A stretch of 7,594 nt of DNA from an uncultured Fibrobacter sp. (GTDB lineage Bacteria > Fibrobacterota > Fibrobacteria > Fibrobacterales > Fibrobacteraceae). The position numbers and the translations under genes were made by a program. The notes under the pieces were generated by a model. It was not told the origin of the DNA. It ran no database searches and worked only from the letters and a program-made list of their open reading frames with translations. How positions within the stretch are numbered: position 1 is the first letter of the stretch; each line of letters starts with the position of its first letter. Shown here piece after piece: positions 1 through 5,134 of the stretch. The stretch covers positions 1-7,594 of the forward strand of contig CALATK010000193.1 in the NCBI GenBank assembly GCA_937891805.1, written 5' to 3'.

Positions 1-68
1 GCCACTTCATGTGCCTTGACGGGAAATATGAATACTTGCCGCCACCGCGTACCACCGCCGGCAATTGA
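1..68 (+). CDS. C-terminal end of a Cys-containing lipoprotein-like protein (partial)
   Basis: Only the last 21 complete codons lie in the window (from base 3), ending at TGA 66-68. The peptide reads HFMCLDGKYEYLPPPRTTAGN. It resembles the end of the next protein (CQNGKYQVVMPPAPVGD): both show Cys, two residues, Gly-Lys-Tyr, a short spacer, then Pro-Pro and a short polar tail. That shared pattern is the reason to call it a real gene end rather than chance. The following gene starts 26 bases after this stop on the same strand with its own ribosome binding site, so the two are probably co-transcribed paralogues. The body of the protein and its function cannot be judged from here. Confidence 0.6.
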   Translation, partial: HFMCLDGKYEYLPPPRTTAGN

Positions 69-94
69 GTTTGGGATAAAAAAGGAGTAACGAA

Positions 95-904
95 ATGAAT
101 CAGAAATTTACGAAATTCGGCTGCGGGCTTGCCGTGGCTACGCTCACCTTTGCCCTTGCCGCCTGTGACGACAGCAGCAGTGCTAGCGCCAACGGCCCGG
201 ACAACGAAGAAATTTCCTCTGAAAGTAACGGCAGCGATGGAATAGATTCCAGCGAATCTACCAATCCCGAAAGTTCTGCTGAAAGTTCCGCCGAGGGCGA
301 AGGTAGTTCCACATCAATGGACGAATCATCGGCATCCCTTGACGACAATTCCAGTTCGTCTATGGCCGTAACCTGCCAGGCCCTCACTCTGGAGTGCTAT
401 TCCGCAACACAGCTCTGCAACAAGGGGTTGACGGAGTATTGCGTCAATAGTTCCGCCTCCGACAACAGCAGTTCTAGCGGCGAAGAAATATGCCAGCACA
501 TTACAGACGTTGATGGCGGCTCCTGCAAAGACGACGAAAGGGCCATTGACTGTGTCACCGGCGACAATGTCGTATGCGTCAACAAAAAATGGATCCCTGC
601 TGTCATCGGGGACCCCTGCCAGACATCGGGTAAAGAAATAACCGTCAATGAAATAAACCTTATCTGCACCGAAGACAAATACTGGAACTACAAGAGCACC
701 ATCGACAACTGCCCTCCCGGTAGCAGCTGCCAGCGCCCCAACTATAGCTGTTCAACCCACCCCATCAACGGTTTCAGTTGCAATAGCGATAACGGGAAGG
801 TTCAAACCCTCTTTGTGAGCTTCTGGAGTGCAAGCGATTGCATGTACTACTGCCAGAACGGGAAATACCAGGTTGTCATGCCTCCTGCCCCAGTAGGAGA
901 CTAA
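95..904 (+). CDS. Ser-linker, Cys-rich secreted lipoprotein of unknown function
   Basis: 269 residues. The start is ATG 95, with AGGAG at 83-87 seven bases upstream. Residues 1-23 form a lipoprotein signal peptide (basic start, hydrophobic core) ending in the lipobox L21-A22-A23-C24, so Cys24 should be lipidated and the protein held in the cell envelope. Asp25-Asp26 and then an acidic Ser-rich, low-complexity stretch run to about residue 90; a second short Ser linker lies near 119-129. The rest is compact and contains sixteen cysteines (94 to 253), an even number fitting disulfide-bonded modules. Two stretches, about 141-166 and 172-197, look like diverged copies, each with spaced cysteines and closing in an aromatic (K-W or Y-W). 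I recognise no enzyme motif. It probably belongs to an operon with the upstream paralogue. It ends 9 bases from the stop of the convergent phosphohexomutase gene. Confidence 0.88.
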   Translation: MNQKFTKFGCGLAVATLTFALAACDDSSSASANGPDNEEISSESNGSDGIDSSESTNPESSAESSAEGEGSSTSMDESSASLDDNSSSSMAVTCQALTLECYSATQLCNKGLTEYCVNSSASDNSSSSGEEICQHITDVDGGSCKDDERAIDCVTGDNVVCVNKKWIPAVIGDPCQTSGKEITVNEINLICTEDKYWNYKSTIDNCPPGSSCQRPNYSCSTHPINGFSCNSDNGKVQTLFVSFWSASDCMYYCQNGKYQVVMPPAPVGD

Positions 905-913
905 CCATCCAAA

Positions 914-2482
914 TTATTTCCGCCAGCCTTCCATAATCTTCATGCAACCGGCGAGGAGTTCCGCGGAGCGCTCCTTATCGCCGGTTTCTACGTAGCAACG
1001 GAACTCCGGAGCGTTTCCGCTGGGCCGCAGGTGCACGATATCGCCGGAATCGAATTCCATGCGGTAACCGTCGGTCTCGTCGATAGAGACGATATCGCCG
1101 TGGAAGGGTGCAGGCATGTTGCCGTTTGCATCGGGCTTTGCAAAACGGCTAGGCTTTGCCGTAAGGGCGCCAAAAAGTTTCTTGCCCAGTTTCTGCTCGC
1201 GGATTTCGGCTAGCTTTGCCTTAGAGGTTTCCGTCGGGAATTCCTTGAGGCGGTCGCTAAGCGTAAAGCGCTTGGGGAGTTTTTTCAGCAGGTCCACCAC
1301 GCACATCCGCTCTTCCCGGACACGCACCATCACGGCAAGCATGGGGAGCAGGGCGTCACGGGTGGGGAGTGCCGGCAGGGTGCGGGTCACCCGCGTCTCG
1401 TTACCGCTGCTATCGCGTTCCGCAAATTCACGGGTCAAATCCGTCTGCAGCAAGAATCCTCCGTTGGCCTCGTAACCGGCGACACTTACGGCAGGGTCGG
1501 CACTGTCCACCAGGCTTTCCATACCGGCGATTACGTAGGGGCTGCCTATGCGGGTGCGGCAAATTTTCTGGAAGCTTCCGGACTTTTCAAGCGACGTGTT
1601 GCAACTCACGGGAGTTGCAATGCGCTGGATGCCCAGCGCCTGGGCAGCCAAGATGCCCAGCACGTCGCCCCTGAGCCACATGCCGGTATCGTCCGCCAAA
1701 AGCGGCCGGTCAGAATCCCCGTCGGTGCTGAAGATGGCGTCCACAAAATCCTTGTGGGCAAAATCCCGAGCCAGCTCTTCGTCTTCTTTACGGATGGCTT
1801 CGGTATCTACCGGAATAAACGTCTCACTCCTGGCGAAGGGCTTTACGGTAGCGCCCAGGCTTTCCAGAACCTTCACCACGATGTCGCGGCCCACGGCAGA
1901 ATGCTGATAGACCCCGATGGTAAGCCCAGAAAGGGCTTTGCTCCCGAAAAACGCAGGGTAGCGTTTCAGGTAATTTTCTTCGGCCTCGGCTTCGACCGGC
2001 GGCAGTTCCGGCGCCGATTTCAGCATGCCCGCCCCATCGAAAATCGATTCGTCAAAATCAACGGACTGGGAAACGATTCCCTGTTCGTCTTTCTTGGTGA
2101 TTTCGCCCTGGGGGTGGTTAAACTTGATGCCGTTTCGGTCTGCAGGAATGTGGCTCCCCGTCACCATAATGGTGGGGAGCTTCTTGTCGATACCATACAG
2201 TGCAATGGCAGGGCTCGGGATGCGACCGCAATAGACCACCTTCCAGGAACTGTCTTCACCTGCCTTTACAAGGGCTTTCAAAATCCGTTCGGTACTGGGC
2301 CGCAGGTCGCCTGCAATGGCGATGGTGTGTTCGCACTTGTAGCTGGTCTCGCAGTACTTGATAAAGGAGCGGGCATACACATAACACACCCGGTCCGTCA
2401 TGGCGGTCACAAGCCCGCGGGCACCGCTGGTACCAAATGCCACGCCGGACTCTTTCATTACCTCTTGCATCGTAACGTTCAT
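914..2482 (-). CDS. Alpha-D-phosphohexomutase (phosphomannomutase/phosphoglucomutase family)
   Basis: 522 residues; interconverts hexose 1- and 6-phosphates through a phosphoserine, supplying sugar phosphates for polysaccharide or nucleotide-sugar synthesis in the cytoplasm. All four family signatures are visible in order: the N-terminal FGTSGARG at 16-23; the phosphoserine loop TGSHIP with Ser110 (usually TASHNP); the metal-binding loop DGDSDR at 254-259; the sugar-specificity loop GYEANGG at 336-342; and the phosphate-binding loop RPSGNAPE at 486-493. The GYEANGG loop differs from the GEMSGH loop of Pseudomonas-type PMM/PGM, so mannose versus glucose preference cannot be fixed from sequence. 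The protein is longer than the usual 450-470 residues, partly from extra sequence near 355-375 and 440-460. The start ATG (2482-2480) is preceded on the minus strand by AAGAGG (2493-2488), five bases away. The terminator at 2516-2550 lies upstream, so it needs its own promoter or read-through. Confidence 0.93.
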   Translation of the reverse strand: MNVTMQEVMKESGVAFGTSGARGLVTAMTDRVCYVYARSFIKYCETSYKCEHTIAIAGDLRPSTERILKALVKAGEDSSWKVVYCGRIPSPAIALYGIDKKLPTIMVTGSHIPADRNGIKFNHPQGEITKKDEQGIVSQSVDFDESIFDGAGMLKSAPELPPVEAEAEENYLKRYPAFFGSKALSGLTIGVYQHSAVGRDIVVKVLESLGATVKPFARSETFIPVDTEAIRKEDEELARDFAHKDFVDAIFSTDGDSDRPLLADDTGMWLRGDVLGILAAQALGIQRIATPVSCNTSLEKSGSFQKICRTRIGSPYVIAGMESLVDSADPAVSVAGYEANGGFLLQTDLTREFAERDSSGNETRVTRTLPALPTRDALLPMLAVMVRVREERMCVVDLLKKLPKRFTLSDRLKEFPTETSKAKLAEIREQKLGKKLFGALTAKPSRFAKPDANGNMPAPFHGDIVSIDETDGYRMEFDSGDIVHLRPSGNAPEFRCYVETGDKERSAELLAGCMKIMEGWRK

Positions 2483-2515
2483 AAAAACCTCTTGCCGCTA
2501 TTTCTCGGCTTTCTA

Positions 2516-2550
2516 CAAAAATAAAAAATCCCGACCAAACAGGTCGGGAT
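2516..2550 (-). terminator. Rho-independent terminator after the acidic lipoprotein gene
   Basis: A perfect 9-bp inverted repeat, ATCCCGACC at 2528-2536 and GGTCGGGAT at 2542-2550, has a 5-base loop. Read on the minus strand it is followed by TTTTTTATTTTTG (2528-2516). It begins 24 bases past the stop of the gene at 2575-4014 and lies between that gene and the phosphohexomutase gene. Stem, loop and U-tract all fit, so it is almost certainly the 3' end of the lipoprotein transcript. Confidence 0.92.
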
Positions 2551-2574
2551 CATTTTCAAGCAAATAGCCTTTTC

Positions 2575-4014
2575 TTATTCGGCAAACTTTTCCAGTTTGC
2601 GGGCAATCTTGCGGGCATTCTTGAGGAACTTCTTCTTGGCAAGTTCAGCAGAAGAGGCGGCCTTCTTGTAGAGTTCCCAATCACTTTCGTCGTACGTGTC
2701 GTCATAGAGAGGCGTAGAGTATTCGCCACCTTCTAGGCAGGATTCGTAATAAGTCTGATACTCATCGCAAATTTCGCCTTCGCCCAATGTCGAAACACAA
2801 GCATCATAGGAATCTTTATACGAATCGCACAGAGGATTGTCGCTCGAACCACCCTTACCCTTGATGGCAGCATACACAGAATCTACCATCTTGTCGGTGC
2901 AACGGTCAAAATCCTTTTCGTTGGACTTTTCGTATTCATAGGCGACCGTAATCTTGTTGCCGGCAGCATCCTTTACGGTTTCCTTGTCAAAGAATTCGCC
3001 GTATTCAGCCTTGCAAGTGCTCTTGGTCACTTCCCCTTCTTCGGCTTCTAGGTCGCAGCTCATGCTGTTGAAGGAAACAGACATGGCAAATTCACGTCCG
3101 TCAACAGAGTTGTTGAATTTCTTGACATCCACCGAGAAAGTCTGGTCTGCAAACTTGAAGGTGACGCTGTTCTTGGTCTGCTTCGTCACTTCGATACCGG
3201 CCGACTTGATGTACTGTTCCACACCAGAGGAATCTTCTTCGGTCAGGTAGTAGGTGTCGGGAATCGAAGGATCGCCCTTTGCCAGGTTCTTGTAGAACTT
3301 GGACATGAATCTGGAATTCATGTAGTCGTCAAAGTTATCATCATCACCATAGCTATAGGTAACCTTGGAAGTTATTGAATTACCCGATATCTTCATGATC
3401 GATTCCGGGAACTTTCTCAGATCATTGTCGTCAAGGCAGGTCATGCGGTCCATCATTTTCTGGTCCACTTCAGGTTCCGCATCCATATCCAACTCGTTCA
3501 TGGAACTGAACATGTCCTCGTACATCTTCGCCATTTCTTCTTCGGTGAGCTTGCCACCAGGGACGTCCTTACAAGCCTTGAAGCATTGGCTTGTTTCATC
3601 GTCCGTATCGTACATGCAATAAACGGACTTCCAGGTGCCGTTCAGGTCATCGGCCTTGCCGCCAACAAACATCTGGCCCTCGTCGTCGCAATACCTAGGT
3701 TCGCCATCCTTACCTATTTCTTCGCAATCGATTATCACCAGGGTATCGCCCAGGAACAAGTACTTTGCGAAAGAAGAATCTACACCGAAATCCACATTCT
3801 TCCAAGCATAGGTATTGTTTTCGTTGACGCACACGTCTTCGGCGTTGGAGACGGCAACGACAACAGCCTTGTTTTCTTGGTCAACAGAGATGGTTCCGGA
3901 CACCTCAATAGTAACGCTGCCACCATTGGTACCGCTGTCCGAACTGCTGTCGTCGCTACAGGCGAAGAAAAACGCCGACGTAACGGCCAACATGAGAGTT
4001 AAACTCTTTTTCAT
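2575..4014 (-). CDS. Acidic secreted lipoprotein of unknown function
   Basis: 479 residues from the chosen start ATG at 4014-4012. That start has AAAGGAG (4030-4024) nine bases upstream and begins a normal signal peptide (MKKSLTLMLAVTSAFFFAC). An in-frame ATG at 4050 would add 12 residues before the signal and is not preferred. The lipobox is F16-F17-A18-C19, with Phe instead of Leu at -3; then follow S-D-D-S-S-S and a short Gly/Asn linker. The mature protein is strongly acidic, with a Met/Glu/Asp-rich helical patch at about 157-195 and several strand-like stretches (about 205-222, 273-300, 307-318). N-G-T-W at 125-128 recalls the opening of lipocalin-like barrels, which is weak evidence. The last 30 residues (449-478) change character to a Lys/Arg/Ala-rich helix. 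I recognise no catalytic motif. It is divergent from the tail-CBM gene and closed by a strong terminator. Confidence 0.88.
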   Translation of the reverse strand: MKKSLTLMLAVTSAFFFACSDDSSSDSGTNGGSVTIEVSGTISVDQENKAVVVAVSNAEDVCVNENNTYAWKNVDFGVDSSFAKYLFLGDTLVIIDCEEIGKDGEPRYCDDEGQMFVGGKADDLNGTWKSVYCMYDTDDETSQCFKACKDVPGGKLTEEEMAKMYEDMFSSMNELDMDAEPEVDQKMMDRMTCLDDNDLRKFPESIMKISGNSITSKVTYSYGDDDNFDDYMNSRFMSKFYKNLAKGDPSIPDTYYLTEEDSSGVEQYIKSAGIEVTKQTKNSVTFKFADQTFSVDVKKFNNSVDGREFAMSVSFNSMSCDLEAEEGEVTKSTCKAEYGEFFDKETVKDAAGNKITVAYEYEKSNEKDFDRCTDKMVDSVYAAIKGKGGSSDNPLCDSYKDSYDACVSTLGEGEICDEYQTYYESCLEGGEYSTPLYDDTYDESDWELYKKAASSAELAKKKFLKNARKIARKLEKFAE

Positions 4015-4059
4015 TTGGAAATTCTCCTTTTTTAGGTTATTTGCGCACAAAGCTAGAAT

Positions 4060-4065
4060 ATTGTA
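4060..4065 (-). promoter_or_regulatory. Possible -10 box for the acidic lipoprotein gene
   Basis: On the minus strand the hexamer TACAAT (4065-4060) matches the TATAAT consensus at five of six places and lies about 45 bases before the start codon at 4014. No convincing -35 box lies at the right spacing; an A-run (minus strand, 4091-4083) occupies that region instead. The call rests on one hexamer in AT-rich DNA, so it is tentative. Confidence 0.35.
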
Positions 4066-4082
4066 TGCTTAATTCCAATATC

Positions 4083-4177
4083 TTTTTTTTTGAATTTCTG
4101 GGATTTTCGCTTTTTTTGCCGATTTTTGACAATTTTGCGACTGCAATTCCCCGGTTTTGGAATAATTTCACTTTTTT
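4083..4177. promoter_or_regulatory. Helically phased T-tracts (probable intrinsically curved DNA)
   Basis: Runs of T (or AATT) are centred near 4087, 4096, 4105, 4114, 4125, 4134, 4146, 4156 and 4167, which is eight intervals over about 80 bases, or about 10 bases each. Tracts repeating once per helical turn are known to bend DNA. The region sits between two divergent genes and immediately upstream of the -35 box at 4180, where curvature or UP-element-like contacts can raise transcription or recruit nucleoid proteins. The spacing is seen directly; the bend and any effect are inferred. Confidence 0.5.
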
Positions 4178-4179
4178 AT

Positions 4180-4208
4180 TAGACAGTTAAACTTTTTTTT
4201 ACTATCTT
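4180..4208 (+). promoter_or_regulatory. Promoter of the H1-tail/CBM48 gene
   Basis: The -35 box TAGACA (4180-4185, five of six matches to TTGACA) and the -10 box TATCTT (4203-4208, four of six) are separated by exactly 17 bases. The -10 continues as TATCTTTG (4203-4210), which also fits the TAnnTTTG form used by Bacteroidota. Transcription would begin near 4215, leaving a leader of only about 22 bases before ATG 4237, including the strong ribosome site AAGGAG (4225-4230). Confidence 0.65.
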
Positions 4209-4236
4209 TGGCGCGGACTAAGTAAAGGAGATAACT

Positions 4237-4641
4237 ATGACCAAAGCTACTGCAAAAACGACAAAGGCCCCCGCTGCCAAGAAGGCTGCGGTAAAGGCCG
4301 CCCCGGCCAAGAAGACCGCCACTAAGGCTGCCGCTCCCAAGGCCGCCAAGCCTGCTGCCGAGAAGAAGGCTGCGGTAAAGGCCGCCCCGGCAAAGAAAGC
4401 CGCCCCCAAGGCCTCCAAGAAGGTCGCCGTGGTGTTCGAAGCCAACTGCCCCCTGGCCACTACCGTTTCCGTTGCCGGTTCCTTCAACAACTGGGCTATC
4501 GACAAGGATATGCTCAAGAAGGACAAGAAGACCGGTCTCTGGGTCGGCAAGGTCACCCTCGACTCCGGCGTTTACGAATACAAGTTCGTCTGCGACGGTC
4601 AGTACTGGGACGAAGGCGACAACAAGATCAAGCACGTCTAA
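4237..4641 (+). CDS. Histone-H1-like Lys/Ala/Pro tail fused to a CBM48 glycogen-binding domain
   Basis: 134 residues, start ATG 4237 with AAGGAG six bases upstream. Residues 1-63 are nearly all Lys, Ala, Pro and Thr in PAKKA-type repeats, like the DNA-binding tails of bacterial H1-like proteins; no acidic residue occurs except Glu42. Residues about 64-134 form an early-set beta domain of the CBM48/AMPK-beta type: VSVAGSFNNW at 77-86, GLWVGKV at 100-106, YEYKFVCDG at 113-121 and Y123-W124. In AMPK beta the matching Trp, Lys and Trp contact glycogen, and here Trp86, Lys116 and Trp124 are candidates. The domain ends soon after (K-H-V), shorter than most CBM48 copies. There is no signal peptide, so it is cytoplasmic. 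No enzyme domain is attached. Inference: a highly basic glycogen-binding protein, perhaps linking glycogen to nucleic acid or to acidic partners. It is monocistronic, with its own promoter and terminator. Confidence 0.88.
   Translation: MTKATAKTTKAPAAKKAAVKAAPAKKTATKAAAPKAAKPAAEKKAAVKAAPAKKAAPKASKKVAVVFEANCPLATTVSVAGSFNNWAIDKDMLKKDKKTGLWVGKVTLDSGVYEYKFVCDGQYWDEGDNKIKHV
4279..4391 (+). repeat. Perfect 29-bp direct repeat in the Lys/Ala-rich tail
   Basis: Bases 4279-4307 and 4363-4391 are identical over 29 bases and start 84 bases (28 codons) apart. Both encode KKAAVKAAPA (residues 15-24 and 43-52), and similarity at the protein level extends further (AKK then T or A). Identity at third positions suggests a recent internal duplication or ongoing slippage of the tail. 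Confidence 0.9.
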
Positions 4642-4666
4642 TTCGTATATAGCAAATCAAATGCGC

Positions 4667-4693
4667 GCTGGACATTGTGTCCAGCTTTTTTTT
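4667..4693 (+). terminator. Rho-independent terminator after the H1-tail/CBM48 gene
   Basis: GCTGGACA (4667-4674) pairs perfectly with TGTCCAGC (4678-4685) around a TTG loop and is followed at once by eight T residues (4686-4693). It starts 25 bases after the stop at 4641. This is a textbook intrinsic terminator on the plus strand and makes the gene a single-gene transcript. Confidence 0.95.
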
Positions 4694-4701
4694 GCGGTAG
4701 T

Positions 4702-4833
4702 GGGGGGAGGTTTCCCCCTCGGCGAAGCCTGTAGTCTTCGCCTGCCCCCTCTCCTAGGGGCTCAGCCCCTAAAACCCCGAGTTGCTGGTACGGCGATTCG
4801 ACAATTTGTTATAGCTAGATTCTATCGCCAACC
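4702..4833. repeat. Cluster of inverted repeats in intergenic DNA
   Basis: Several palindromes follow one another with no gene. GGGGG (4703-4707) pairs with CCCCC (4714-4718). GGCGAAG (4721-4727) pairs with CTTCGCC (4736-4742). TAGGGGCT (4755-4762) and AGCCCCTA (4764-4771) form an 8-bp inverted repeat around a single C. GGCGAT (4792-4797) pairs with ATCGCC (4824-4829), flanked by GGT and ACC. The first three are very GC-rich, unlike the AT-rich intergenic DNA elsewhere in the window. The arrangement resembles dispersed intergenic palindromic elements (REP-like), but whether it recurs in the genome cannot be seen from one copy. Confidence 0.6.
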
Positions 4834-4859
4834 ATAATTAAATAGTATGCATTTATGCC

Positions 4860-4888
4860 TTGACGAAGGGAAATTCTTATTCTATTTT
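4860..4888 (+). promoter_or_regulatory. Promoter of the metY leader transcript
   Basis: TTGACG (4860-4865, five of six to TTGACA) and TATTTT (4883-4888, four of six to TATAAT) are separated by 17 bases. The predicted start near 4895 leaves a leader of about 240 bases before the metY start at 5135. No equally good pair was seen closer to the gene. The long leader is the main reason to suspect RNA-level control. Confidence 0.6.
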
Positions 4889-4894
4889 ATTTCC

Positions 4895-5134
4895 TACAAG
4901 ATTGGTAGGGATAACAAAATGGTTTGTGATTCCCAATGCATTCGAAGGAGCGCCTATGAGTACTGAATGTCGAATGCCGAGAGGCATTCTGAAAACGAAC
5001 TAGCCGGAAGCCTTTTGTCCTTGAGGCTTTGCAGGTTAGAAAAATCAAGCCTAAGGATATTTAAAAAAAATTTAGCGAGCGAAGGGTCCTCATGGGAGCC
5101 GGTTGCCCGCTGCAACCTAAAAGGAATTTTTACC
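4895..5134 (+). promoter_or_regulatory. Structured 5' leader of metY (candidate cis-regulatory RNA)
   Basis: Several stems are visible. GGGA (4908-4911) pairs with TCCC (4931-4934) outside ACAAA-type pairing (4914-4918 with 4923-4927). GAATGCC (4972-4978) pairs with GGCATTC (4983-4989) around a GAGA tetraloop. AGGCTT (5024-5029) can pair either with AAGCCT at 5008-5013 or, as part of a longer stem (5019-5029 with 5047-5056), with the second AAGCCT at 5047-5052. GGTTGC (5101-5106) pairs with GCAACC (5112-5117), ending just before the metY ribosome site. I do not find the core of SAM-I, SAM-II, cobalamin or T-box leaders, and no intrinsic terminator. The class is therefore unknown, and regulation by a sulfur amino acid is inferred only from the gene it precedes. 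Confidence 0.45.
4956..5003 (+). CDS. Possible 15-residue leader peptide upstream of metY
   Basis: ATG 4956 is preceded by GAAGGAG (4944-4950) with a 5-base spacer, one of the better ribosome sites in the window. The frame encodes MSTECRMPRGILKTN and stops at TAG 5001-5003. It lies inside the metY leader in a different frame from metY. It contains Cys5 and Met7, which is suggestive next to a sulfur amino acid gene but too few codons for classical attenuation. The stop is four bases before the first AAGCCT of the switchable stem, so a ribosome held at the end of this frame would cover that segment. The GAGA-capped hairpin (4972-4989) lies within the frame. It could be chance; only ribosome placement supports it. 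Confidence 0.4.
   Translation: MSTECRMPRGILKTN

Noticed and set aside
1754..2524. 256-residue plus-strand frame opposite the phosphohexomutase
   Set aside because: The minus strand encodes all phosphohexomutase signatures in order; the plus frame has none and no good ribosome site.
4015..4050. Earlier start (ATG 4050) for the acidic lipoprotein
   Set aside because: It would place 12 polar residues before a normal lipoprotein signal peptide; ATG 4014 has AAAGGAG at proper spacing.
4168..4635. Gly/Leu-rich frame on the minus strand opposite the H1-tail/CBM48 gene
   Set aside because: Its low-complexity composition is the reverse reading of the Lys/Ala repeats, and the plus-strand gene has promoter, ribosome site, known domain and terminator.
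4967..5134. Upstream extension of MetY by 56 residues from ATG 4967
   Set aside because: The extra residues do not resemble the family, there is no ribosome site before 4967, and ATG 5135 has AAAAGGA and gives a typical 428-residue MetY.
5071..5134. SAM-I, SAM-II or T-box element at the end of the metY leader
   Set aside because: GGTTGC/GCAACC and CTAAAAGG superficially recall parts of these RNAs, but the conserved cores (GAUGAAGCC-type junction, SAM-II pseudoknot, GGGUGGNACC) are not present.
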